From: Prorocentrum cordatum | Lineage: Eukaryota; Sar; Dinophyceae; Prorocentrales; Prorocentraceae | DNA: 48,324 nucleotides | Assembly: GCA_963575745.1 (NCBI GenBank) | Contig: CAUYUJ010007200.1 | Coordinates: 1 to 48,324 of the forward strand | Direction of reading: 5' to 3' | In this document: positions 11,369 through 22,300 of the stretch, piece after piece | Numbering within the stretch: the first letter of the stretch is position 1 | Layout: every line of letters starts with the position of its first letter | The notes under the pieces: generated by a model | Databases searched by the model: none | What the model was told of the DNA's origin: nothing | Seen by the model: only the letters and a program-made list of their open reading frames with translations | Translations under genes and position numbers: made by a program

Positions 11369-12164
11369 CTATTCCCACATACGATGACCGATAGTGTGGC
11401 CCCGCGGACCTCCTGGGCAGCCCGGGGGAGGGGCGGGCCTCGTGGGCCGCCCTGGAAGTCTTAGTTGTTCTGTTTTCCCAACGCTTATTTGATTCCAGCT
11501 AGGTCCTTCGAACGTCTTGATCTTGAAACGCTTGTCCTTCTTCCCGTCGGGGCCCGTGACCGTCGCGCAGACCGCGTCGCCCTCGTCCAAGGCCTCATTC
11601 GCGCTCCTCTCCCCGATGTGCACGCCGACGAACTGGCCCCAGGTGCGGGCCCCCCCCCTCTCCGTGTGAGCGGTCTCCTTGATGGCGCAGGCGCTCTTGC
11701 AGATCCACCCGCCGCCCCAACTCGCGACCTTCTTGGTCTCGCCCGTCTTCTCGTCGCGAGTTGCCGAGAACAAGAAATTGCATCGCTCTGAGACCTCCTT
11801 CTGCTGGCCCGTGTCTGCGCCCTTCTTGCGGCGCCTGCCCGCGGCCTCCCTGCGCTTGGCCTTGAATCGCCCGGGCGCGTTCTCATCGGCCGCCATGTTT
11901 TTGAGAAAACTCCCTGTAGCACTCCGCGGTCGGGCTGCCCATCTGCCGAATCACGCCGCCCTGCTCTGCCTTGCCCATGCCGGCCCGCGGCTTGTCCATG
12001 ATCGCCTTGAGGTTGGGCCCGACTTGAGCTTCGCCATCGTGGGCGGCTGGCTTGCGCAACGCTGGGCCGACTCCAGTCGCCTTCGTAGGTGCTGGCGATT
12101 TTTGGATAGCAGGCTTGCCTCGCGCCAGCTTCAGCTTGGGCCCCATGGGCCTACGCAGGGACAC
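11369..12164 (-). CDS. Basic protein of unknown function, one frameshift
   Basis: Two minus-strand frames join if one base is removed from the A-run near 11890. The first (12164 to 11883; ATG 12164 or 12146) gives MGPKLKLARGKPAIQKSP, then VRQ/IRQMGSPTAECYREFSQ. The second gives MAADENAPGRFKAKRREA, a basic RRRKKG stretch, then a mixed segment with WGGGWICKSACAIKE, TWGQFVGVHIGE, DEGDAVCATVTGPDGKKDKR and FEGPSWNQI. The last ~35 codons before the stop at 11369 are Pro/Gly-rich and may be intron. The middle part may be a small beta-rich domain, but I do not recognise it. The frameshift may be real or a sequencing error in AAAAA. Confidence 0.5.
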
Positions 12165-13323
12165 GGACTACGCGAAACGCTCGTCCGATGCAGAGAACCA
12201 CAGGTGGCCTGCAATATTTTGACAGAAAATGGCTACGACCGTTGTTGATGATGGTGTTGATGTTATTGTTGATGATGTTGTGTTTGTTGTTGTTGTGGTT
12301 GTTATTGTTGTTGCTGTTGTTTTGTGTTTTTGATGTTGTTTATCACGTGATTCTTGTCCTGCGGCCGCAAGGCCTGTTGGGGTTAGGTTATAGGTTATGG
12401 TTACAGTTATTCCTTATTGCTGCTTTGTATATTGGTAACAGGGTTAGTGGTTATGAGGTTTCGTGCTAGTTAGTTCGAGGATGGTGCTAGGTCAAGGGCT
12501 TAGTTTGGATATTGTGTTTGTTTCATGTTATTGGTGCTAGTTTTACCGAGGGTACGAAATAATAACCAGGTGCAAGGCTACATGTACTCAGCATAGGTCC
12601 ATTGACACGCGCGGCAACTGGTTAGGAATAGCAGAACACTCAAGGGGGCGGCCGGAGATAAGACACATTTTATATATATATATATATATAAAAAAAAACT
12701 GAGGCCTCTTGCATCTAATATACAAGCATCATGAACGGAAGCGAGAACGCCAAATGTGGCACACGGCGAGTGACAACGGCAAAGCGTCGACAACATCGAT
12801 AGACACCTTGCTGCATGCGCCGCCCCCGCGCCCACCCGCGGAATCACGGGCTGCCCGCCCCGCCCACCTCCGAAGGTAAACAAAAACAGCTTTGCGACCC
12901 CAAAGCGAAACCACGCAACAAAAAACAACGCGGCCGCGCAGCAGGGGCCAGGGCTCCGCCACAGAACCCTGCAATTTCGCAATGAAATTGTCTTATAAAA
13001 AAATGCCCAGGGCGGGCCGGATGGGCAACCCAGTTCCGCGGAGGAGGCGGGAGAAGGGGGGGGCTCAACAGAGGCCCAAAGTGGAGGGCGAGGGAAGTGT
13101 GAATGGGCGCGCAAGACTGCAACGCATGGTAACACATAGGCGCGCGCCGCAGAAATCGGGCGCACGCTGCTAGCAAATCGAACTGCCGCCCCACCAGGGA
13201 AATCCATCTCTCAATGCGCCCGCCCCCGTATCACCCCGCCGCGGCCCGCCCCCCCCCCCCCCGAAAAGAACTTGCGGCGTGCAAAAATTCACATGGTCCC
13301 TGGCAATCATCATTCACGTAGGC
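12165..13323. other. No gene recognised; GTT-rich, TA and C-run tracts
   Basis: 12233-12330 is a degenerate GTT/GAT repeat. 12664-12690 is (TA)n followed by an A-run. 13243-13262 is a C-run. The remainder is mixed GC-rich sequence whose open frames on both strands lack any recognisable pattern. It separates the two minus-strand coding regions ending at 11369 and 13324. Confidence 0.5.
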
Positions 13324-14097
13324 CTACTGGCCCTTCTCCTTACGGCGCTTTCTCTTGGACCCCAAAAACTCCTTCACCCTCGCCATGCTCCGCAACTCAA
13401 CGCCGTCAGGGCTGAGGTAGTACGCGTCAGAGTTCCCCTTGGACTCGCCTGATTGACGCTTGCGCTTCTGGGTGCCCCACCCCTCAGGCAACTTGAAACT
13501 CTTGGGGCCCCCCGTTGCAGGCGCGTCGCCCGTCTTGCCTCTGGAGGCATGGTTGCTGCGCTCTGCAAGCGCGGGGCGGCGATCGCTAGGCGGCGCGCCG
13601 TGACCTGCTGGAGTCGGGGCCTCTGGGGCATCTGCTGGAGTCGGGACCTCTGGGGCCTCTGCTGGAGTCGTGACCTCTGGAAGGGCATCGTTCGCGCCGC
13701 CCGCCTCGATGTCGAGCGAAGGCCACGGCTCGGACGAAGCGGGCCGAACAGGGGCAGGCGACGGCGGCGCCGCGGCTGCTGTCTGGGTCACTTCGACCTC
13801 GGAACCGCCGCGCGCAATCTTGTTGATGAGCTCGATCAATTTCTCCAGCTCCTCCTCGCCAATGCTCTCGAGGTGTTTCTTGAACTTATTGGGGTAGAGC
13901 GCCGGGCGACGCGCAGACGCGGCCATGCTCTTGAAGATCCTAGCCGCCTCCGGTGCAGAATCAACAAGGCCCCAGCCCTTCCCTTTGGCCCATGGGTTCA
14001 ATTTCGGTTTATCGTCGAACGCCTTCAGGAAAGAAGGTCTTTGAACGACTGCCATGCCGGCACGCCCGATGGGCGCCGTGTTTCTCGCGATGCTCAA
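13324..14097 (-). CDS. Methyl-CpG-binding-domain (MBD) protein
   Basis: A 257-codon frame from ATG 14097. Residues about 201-246 (nt 13360-13497) read as an MBD: LPEGW (Trp207), basic KRKRQSG, then GNSDAYYLSPDGVELRS and VKEFLG. This follows the family pattern P-x-GW, basic patch, G-K-x-D-x-Y-Y-x-SP-x-G-x-x-x-RS, and L near the end. Known MBDs bind methylated CpG in DNA or serve in chromatin proteins. Before it are a helical segment (KKHLESIGEEELEKLIELIN) and a Pro/Ala/Glu linker with repeated TPA-(E/D)-APE units (about 13600-13700). A basic tail (KRKRRKEKG) closes the protein and may be a nuclear localisation signal. The MBD lies at the C-terminus. Upstream exons cannot be excluded. Confidence 0.72.
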   Translation of the reverse strand: MSIARNTAPIGRAGMAVVQRPSFLKAFDDKPKLNPWAKGKGWGLVDSAPEAARIFKSMAASARRPALYPNKFKKHLESIGEEELEKLIELINKIARGGSEVEVTQTAAAAPPSPAPVRPASSEPWPSLDIEAGGANDALPEVTTPAEAPEVPTPADAPEAPTPAGHGAPPSDRRPALAERSNHASRGKTGDAPATGGPKSFKLPEGWGTQKRKRQSGESKGNSDAYYLSPDGVELRSMARVKEFLGSKRKRRKEKGQ

Positions 14098-14700
14098 CGA
14101 TCGCGTCGACGACAGGGATCGGCGCCGGCCCTGGGCAGCGCCTCGGCCTCATGCAGCGATGGAAATGGGCAAACAAAAACTGGGCGCCCGCTGGGGCAAT
14201 CCCGCCTCTTCCTGCCGAGATTCTGCTGAAGGTGCGCGAGCGGGCTTGAAATGCGGGGCCCGTTCGCGCACCTGCAGCGAGTTTTAACGTAAGCTGCATT
14301 TTCATGCGCTTGACTGCGTTAAAAACATAGCCCGCCCCCTACCCCCCCTCCCCCCCTCCTCCCTTCGCCACGCGGAGCAGGAAGGGGGGTGCGAAGACGA
14401 TGGGAGAGCAGGATGAGGAGGCGGGGCCGAAGGACCTGAAGCCAAGTCCTTCGACGCCCTCTCGCCATCCTACCCCCCCCCCGCGTCGAGGGCCCGATCG
14501 TTTCTGCGTATCTTCCGTCGCTGCCCTCGCTTTGGGCCCCCTCTGCGCCATGCCTTCAAGACGATTCAGTCGTGGATGCCTCGAGCGTCTTGAGCCGCGC
14601 CAGCTACAGCACGAGCGAAACACAATGCGCAACCGCGTCGGCGAACTCGCCACACCTGTCTTCAGACCCCCCCCCCCCCGCTGGACCTGCGATGAGACGG
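14098..14700. other. No gene recognised
   Basis: GC-rich mixed sequence with C-runs at 14340-14365, 14472-14482 and 14669-14680. Frames on both strands here belong to long composition-driven ORFs. I see no protein pattern. Confidence 0.4.
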
Positions 14701-14998
14701 TGACGCGCGCGGCCCCCATTCTCGAGGCGACGATCCCTGCGGGGCCACGAACCTTGTGAGGGGTGCTTCTCAGAAGCCCAGGCCTGTGGGTGGAGCTCCT
14801 TGTGGGGCCGCGAACAATTTGAGGGGCGCGCCGAAATGAAGGTGGATCGCCCATGCTCGCGCCCGTGGGATCGCCGAGGCCCCAACTTTGATCGCCGGCG
14901 CCCCCGACGTCTGCTCGTCGCCGACCCCGCTGCGCGGGGCCACCAGGCGAGTGAGGAAGATTGCGGTCGCCATGTGTTCTGTCATGTCTCTCTGTCTT
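14701..14998 (+). repeat. Worn units of the GGGGCCACGAA repeat family
   Basis: GCGGGGCCACGAACCTTGTG near 14738 and TGGAGCTCCTTGTGGGGCCG near 14792 are diverged copies of the unit seen at 1-300, about 60 bp apart and in plus orientation. A third weak copy (GCGCGGGGCCACCAGGCGAG) lies near 14932. Confidence 0.6.
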
Positions 14999-15055
14999 TC
15001 CCAACCATCCTGCGGTGTTGGGCCCTCGCTTTGAAGAGACAGCGCACCGCGTTCC
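14999..15055 (-). repeat. Conserved tail of composite repeat, inverted copy
   Basis: The reverse complement carries GTCTCTTCAAAGCGAGG, CCCAACACC and GGATGGTTGGGAAA, as at 405-466. It is followed on the plus strand by CT/CCC-rich sequence, an AC microsatellite and the array at 15300-16080. Confidence 0.75.
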
Positions 15056-15155
15056 TTCCTCCTCCCGCTTCTCCCTCCCCCATCCCCCATCCCCCCCCTC
15101 ATTGCCTCTGCTCTCGGCGCGTCCCTCGCGCGGTTCGTGACCTCGTAGGGGGCTC

Positions 15156-15202
15156 CACGCACACACGCACACACGCACACACGCACACACGCACACACGC
15201 AC

Positions 15203-15292
<90 letters not shown>
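15156..15292 (+). repeat. (AC)n microsatellite
   Basis: Begins as ACACACGC units and becomes pure AC for about 90 bp. Confidence 0.97.
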
Positions 15293-15294
<2 letters not shown>

Positions 15295-16083
15295 CCAGCA
15301 CAACGCTTCGCGGCTCCATAGGGAGCCCCACCGAAGGCCCCAGCGGGGGCGCATGCATGCGCCCCCCCACGCCCACGACAGCGCTTCGTGGCCCATAGGG
15401 AGCACCACCGAAGGCACAAGTGGGGGCGCCCGCATGCGCCCCCCACGCCCAGGACAGCGCTTCGTGGCCCCATAGGGAGCTCCACCGAAGGCCCCGGCGG
15501 GGGCGCCCGCATGCGCCCCCCGCGCCCAGGACAGCGCTTCGTGGCCCCCTAAGGAGTTCCACCGAAGGCACCAGCGGGGGCGCCCGCATGCGCGCCCCCC
15601 CCACCCCCCCACGCCCAGGACAGCGCTTCGTAGCCCCGTCGGGAGCTCCACCGTAGGCACCAGTGGGGGTGCCCGCATGCGTCCCCCACGCCCAGGACAG
15701 CGCGTCGTGGCCCCATAAGGGGCTCCACCGAAGGCCCAAGTGGGGGTGCTCTCGCATGCGGTTCCCCCACCCAGGACAACGCTTCGTGGCCCCATGGGGA
15801 GCTCCACCGAAGGCCCCAGCGGGGGCGCTCTCGCACGCACCCCCCCCCCCACCCACCCCCCCACGCCCAGGACAGCGTTTCGTGGCCCCGCAGGGGGCTC
15901 CACCGTAGGCACCAGCGGGGGCGCCCGCATGCGGTCCCCCCACCCAGGGCAGCGCTTCGTGGCCCCATGGGGAGCTCCACCGAAGGCCCCAGCGGGGGTG
16001 CCCGCATGCGGTTCCCAACCGCCACCGCTGCGGCAGGCCCCATGACACAGTTCGTGGCCCCATAAGGAGCTCCACCGAGGACG
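15293..16083 (-). repeat. ~77-bp tandem repeat array, inverted relative to 1-300
   Basis: About ten units contain TTCGTGGCCCCATAGGGAGC or a variant, near 15307, 15385, 15461, 15538, 15627, 15704, 15783, 15879, 15956 and 16051. Spacing is mostly 76-79 bp, stretched to 89-96 where C-runs expand. Each unit also has CACCGAAGGCCCCAGCGGGG and CCCGCATGCG. The core is the reverse complement of the 89-bp array at 1-300. Long minus-strand open frames here follow the repeat and are not genes. Confidence 0.92.
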
Positions 16084-16162
16084 ATGTTCACAACTGCGGT
16101 ACTCACAGCTGCATATGGTTGGGCCCTTCGCCAGTCCATGTTGTTTCTTTGTTTGGTTCCCT

Positions 16163-16288
<126 letters not shown>

Positions 16289-16322
16289 AACCGACGCCCT
16301 GCGCCAGCTCACCGCGCTCGAC

Positions 16323-19300
16323 ATGCGCGAGGACATCTGGTATAGAGCGGGCCTCGACAGACAGCGCACAAACCGCAACCTCACTCTTATCCAAGGCAGC
16401 CGCGAGTATTCCACCCGTTACTTTGGCCTCCTTCTGGAATACCAGGGTGCTCGTGCCCAGCTTGTCGGCCCAGAAGCTTTCACGGCACCTTTGCCGCCAT
16501 ACCTCTCACGGGCCCACGCCTTACTACCAAGAGGCCTTCCCCCACCCGACCAAGACGCCCTGGCGTACCTCGCCGATGCGATCCTGCACCACCCGACAGA
16601 CATGCAGCCGCTTGTGGAGGCAGAGCTCGCCGCGGCACCGATGGAACCGCTTAACCCACCACCGCCAGCTGGCCTCGCCCAGCACGCCACGGGTGATCAG
16701 GCCGCAGACGACCCCGTACCATGGTTGCCTCAGCACATCGCGGCCAGCGACATCAGCGACACACCCCTGGACTCATTCCACGCGTCGGACGATATCAGCA
16801 ACATATCCCTGGGCTCGGTCCACGTGGACGATAGCCAGGACGACATGGAAACCCAGGATCGCGACGGCACAACACCACCAGGCGACACGGCCCAGCGTGA
16901 CCGCGACAGTGAACCCCACTTAGGGCACACCTCGTCGCACAGCAGTCCGCCCAACAACTCGGCTCAGGCCGACCCCTGCGCACAGCTCAACGACGCTGAA
17001 GGCGTCACTGCCGCCGACGCGACAAGCCATACCACTGCATCGCCAGCTCATGCCAGTCCGTGCAGTGGCGGCTTCAGCCCCGCTGCAGCACTGGCTAGAC
17101 CTGGGCATCCCCAGACCGCAGGTGGCAGCACCACGCCCTACACCTCTGTACACCGTGTCAACGTGACTGACTCCAACCCCAGTGTCATTGGCCACTGGCA
17201 GGCCGACATCGACAACGACCCCATCGATGATGAGTACCCAGATGCCAGCGGTTCCCACGAGCCCCAGCACAGCGCAGCGGCATCACGACATTGTGGCTGC
17301 CTCATCTGCCTCTTTGTGGCCACGTACGCCATCGTGATAGCAATGCCGTACAAGGACCAGATCGATGGGTACTTGCCGACACCGAGCCGAGACCCCAGCT
17401 ACCGACAACGACGACGACGCAAAGCGACGGCACCAGGCCCATCTGTGCCCACCACATCCCGACGCACAACGACATACAACGTCACGTCCGCATTGTGGGC
17501 CACTCTCAAATGGACCAGCGTCAAACTCAGAGATAGCGTCTCGGGCGGAGCCACCGCAGTCGGGGTCGGCCTCGGGGGTGTCCTGAAATGGGCCAGCGGC
17601 AAGCTCGGGGCTATTGCCACGGGTGGAGTCGTGTGTGGTCTTCTACTCGTCAGTGCCAAACTTCTTGCTCAAGGAGCTGTCGGACACGTAGGAGCCCGCA
17701 TCTGTGCGCGGGCCCTGGACTCATCCACAGCCCAGTGGTGCCTCCGCTGTTGCCAACCGAGCAGGAGGCCGCGTGATGAGGCCACATACACAAAGCCGTG
17801 CACGCTCGCCGACGATCACGACGACCAGCACGTGCGCGCACTCCGACATCCGCTGCTGCAGGAACACTACGCCGCAGCAGTTGCCGCCGCAGTCGCCGAT
17901 GTCACTACCGCCACCACCGCCGCCATCGTCGAAGTCACTGCCGCCGTATCGCGAGCCTCGTCTGTCACACCAAGATCGACCAGCCCGTCTCCGCGAGACG
18001 GCTCCAAAAACGGCGCGGCATACGGTAACCTACCGACTAACGAGGATGCCACAGCACACGGCAGCGACACCGAGGCAAGGGAAACACGTGAGTGCACCCA
18101 CGATAGCCCGTGGTCCATCTTCCGACATGCTGATGCTCGTGGTTCCTCTCCCGACGCGGACACCCAACCACCACGACGGCGAGCACGCTATGCATCACCC
18201 GACAGGCCCCAGGCGCCTTCAGGCCCTGGTATGCCTTACACAGCCCTCAAGCCACCGACACGCAACTTACGCAACACTATCCAGCGCGACCCAGCGGTCC
18301 CCGTGCCGCCGAAGAGCATACTTAACGCCCTGTATCAAAACGGCTTTGCGCTTGGTAACAGTGGCGTGTCTACAGAGGACATCAAAGACGCTCTGCGACT
18401 CCACGACCATCCTCGATTTACTCATGATCCAACACTCCAAGCGCTGGGGCCGTGGACGGACATCATGCAGAGGCCCCCGAACCGCCTCACTTGGGTGCTG
18501 GAAGACTCGGGCGGGAACTCAGGCGAGACAATCTTCCCATACCTCACGTGGGACCTCCGCCAACCCACCACCGACGCGCCCACTGTCTTCTGGCATGGGA
18601 CCCGCGGCGACCTTGCGGCCCGTCTTGCTGCCAGTGGAGGGCACCTCTTGCCAGGTCCCCGCCGTGAAGCGAAGGGCCGAACTGGCGCCAACGTTGGCCG
18701 CACGTACGCGAGCGTGCACCCTTCGCTGGCCGCGTGGTACGCAATGCCGCCCCACCCGCCCTACAGTCTCGAAGACGACACCCTCGCGTGGGGACCCATC
18801 GCACTCTGGATGTGCGAGGCCACCCAACCACCGCGCGGGGAAAACAGGCACAACTTCGTGAAAGGGGAGGCCCACGGAGCGCGCCTCATTTACCCTCGGG
18901 TCCTGAGCCTCCTCATCCGCATGGACTGGTGCGCCCCCACAGAAGCTGCTTCCAGGTGCCGTGCCCTACCACACGCCTATGGCATGGGCGACTGCGCGCA
19001 CGCCCTTCACATCGCTGGCTACGATCATCCAGATCTCCGTGAGGCGGCTGAAGCTCACGACCAGGAAGCTAGCACCAGGCGCAGACCAGCCATCGCGGCA
19101 GCGTGGCCACCGCCGCAGGCACTATACTCGCCAGAGGCAGCGCGAGTATGGGCCAAACAGCACTACGACACGGAAGCAGCCACCAGGGATGACCCTAACC
19201 AGCCCCGCCCACGCGTCTCGCTTCACATGCTCCAGCTGGACCCGAAACCACTCATCGACCTGGTGTACACTGGCTTGCAAGCTGTCCCCGTGCGGGGGCA

Positions 19301-22300
19301 TCCTGACGCACGCGGGTCGCGCCCCAGCGGCTCCAGCCCTGGGGCCGCGTCTGGCCCACCACGCACTTACAAGTCAGGCACAGCCCTGGCGCACAGTCCA
19401 GACCGCTCATCGACGTCATCAGGAGCCGACGAACGCCGTACGCCTTCCCTCATCAGCGCGGCCGCCGCCCTCGCCCGAGGCCGTGCCCGCCCACGGCGAT
19501 CTGCCTCTCGCTCGTCACGACAGAGTGGCGGAAATTCCACCTCAGACAACAGTGGCATCGAGACGTGGGAGCACATTGTGACGGAAGAGGAGCCGACTGC
19601 CTACCACGTCCTCGCCTACCACGTCCGTGATGTGCGGACCCGTGTCAATGCCCCTGGCATCGAGGTCTGGCTTGACCCTGGTGATCACCACGACGGCGCC
19701 TACTTACCGTGGGGGACGACAGTCATGGGCCACCGCGTTATTGACCCTGCGGTGGCGGGGCGGGACGGCTGGGTCATCCTCCACCACGACCACGGCGACA
19801 CCACTACTAAGCTCTGGGCACCGACCCAAGTCCACGTCAAAGCGGATGACACCTGGCGCACCGTCATGGTACCAGCGGACATGGGGCCCCAGTGGATCAG
19901 GTGCCACGCCGAGGACGCTCGCCTCCCCGCCGAGGTTGTCCGCACTACAGGCCAATCCTGGTTTGCTGACGTCTGGCCCTTGTGGGATCGCCCGCGACCC
20001 CACCCAGACGACCCAGGCACAAACGAGCATGCGCTCCCGCCTCTACCAGGACGCTGGTCTTGCCTACAGTGTCGATTCCAATGCTGTCAGTACTGTGCGG
20101 CTCGCCGCAACACGCAGCTCGGCACCTCGGGCCAACCAACGTGCCCAGACTGCGCCCGCAGCGGACTGCGTACACTCATGGACTGGTCCACGGACTACTC
20201 GTGCAACAGTTGGACGTGTGCATACAGCACCAACAACAGGGACTCCGACACATGCTGCCTGTCCAGCAGGTGCCCCCATCCCCCCAGTCCACACAGCCTG
20301 CTCGACGTCCGTGCCACAGGGATGCCGCCGCACATCCTTGCCCGCCAATTCGGCAACGCGCCAGCCCTCCACGACCTTAAGGAACCCCCCCGAGCGCCTT
20401 CAGGCCCCGGGGGGGAACCTCCACAACCAGGGCAAGCAGGTTACCAGGGTCAATGGTACTTCCCACCGCAGCCGCGGCGCGTCCCCAGGCAGGGACTGCC
20501 TGACGGCACAAGGCGGCCACCTGGGTTCACAGGAACGGGGATGCCCGAAGAACCTTTCCCCGACCAACCTCTTTGGAGGGAAGGCTACGTGCTCTTCAGC
20601 CCCCACCAGGCCCTCAAGGAGGAATTCACCTTCAACAAGACGGTCCGCCGACCCTACTCCCTAGCCATCACCAACATGTACAGGGACCGTGTCACGGTCA
20701 GGACCGTCTGCGAGTCGATCGCCGAGCGCATCCACACTACCCGCACCCGCTGGCGAGATGTGGTACTGTACTGGGACGCCGAGGGTGGTCCTGGGCCTCA
20801 AGCCCTCGACTACGACATGCGACTCTGCGACGCCATGGTGAGCCGTGCCACGACCGAAGCCGAGCTAAACCACGACCGCAGCAACCGTGGTAGTTTCTGC
20901 CTCTATGGACCAGCGCACCAGCGAGCTGTCAACATCACGGCGATCTCCGAGCCGCAGAACATCGACTACATGGAGCATGTGCGGCGATACTCACCCGTAG
21001 GGGGGACCTACCCTGACCACGCCTTCGAGCACGTCTATCGGGGCTGGCAGCGGCCCGACGTGCCCACCATCCTCCCCGACACCCGCCCCCTCTCGAGAGC
21101 CGACTGGCAGCGACATCAACAGCACCAGCAGCGCATTCAGCAGCGCGACCAACGTGACGCAGGACAGCAGGGCACGCCACGCTACCGCTCTCCCGCGCGA
21201 GTCCCGACAGGCGGAAACACGGCCTACGACGGGGTTGCCGCCTACTACCGTGGCCCCATAGGTGCCAGGCCCGCGGCTGCTGGAGCAGCCGCCTCCAGCT
21301 ATGGCCACGCCCCCCACGCCAGGGTACACCCAGCGGTCATCGGCTACCCGCGTGCACCCGTGCAGGCCCTCCCAAGGGCCACCTCGCCCGTGCCAGGGTC
21401 CACGCGCGCCTGGGGCCATTACTCAGGCCGACATGATGGCACCTCCAGCAACCAGCCCGCAGTGATAACCCCTGCGGCTTCAGCCCAGGGGGCTGCAACA
21501 AACCGTGGCAGGACTGGGCGCCCCGAAGGATGGCGTGATGCGAACGTGCGTGCTTGGCAACCGCGCCAGCACACGCCCCCGCCAAACGTGGCTGCAGCGC
21601 TGCGCCCTGCCCAGGCAAAACCTGCCCCACCTGAGCGGGAGAGGCAGCCGCTTACCCCGCTCGTCCTCACGTACATCCAGGCGCATCACAGCGCCTCCCC
21701 GCGGCACAGCGAGGGAAGCGCCCACCACGTCAGCCCCCGCCCCGACGCTGTCGACCCTGACCAGGCCACAGCCACGGCGGAGGGCGGCACAAGCGCCTCT
21801 CGCCAGCCCAGCCCATCACCCTGCGCGGCGCCGATCCGATCCCCGAGCAGGGCGGATTCCGAGCGCGCTAATGCCCAGGCGACCTCGCCACGCGACCGCC
21901 ACACGGGCGGGCGCGTCCCGCGCAGCAGGACCTGCAGCCGCCACAGCTCACGCAAGGCCCCAGGGAGCTCCACGAGCTCGCCGCCTCGCGAGACTCAGGC
22001 TGATGGCCGAGCCCCCGAAGTGGTGCCACGCTTCGGTGCCAGCGTCATCGAACCTGGCCAGGTCGACCTCGAGCCGACGCCGTCCACGGACCACGAGCCG
22101 CCGCTGCCCACCCGCGTGATCGTCCCCATCGACGAGGCGCCAACCTTCGACCCGTTCAAGAACAAGTATCGTGTCAAGAACCTTGCGGCGGGTTTCGGCG
22201 GTGGCTCACCGCTCTCACCTCAGAGTCGGGGCGGAGCCCCCGCCACCTCAGCCGCTGCCGCGGCAGCGGCGGCCCCGCGGGGAATCAGCCCTGTCCGCAA

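Noticed and set aside
14339-16075. 578-codon minus-strand open frame and overlapping 386-codon frame
   Set aside because: They cross an AC microsatellite and a 77-bp tandem array; the protein only repeats the array, and several frames are open at once.
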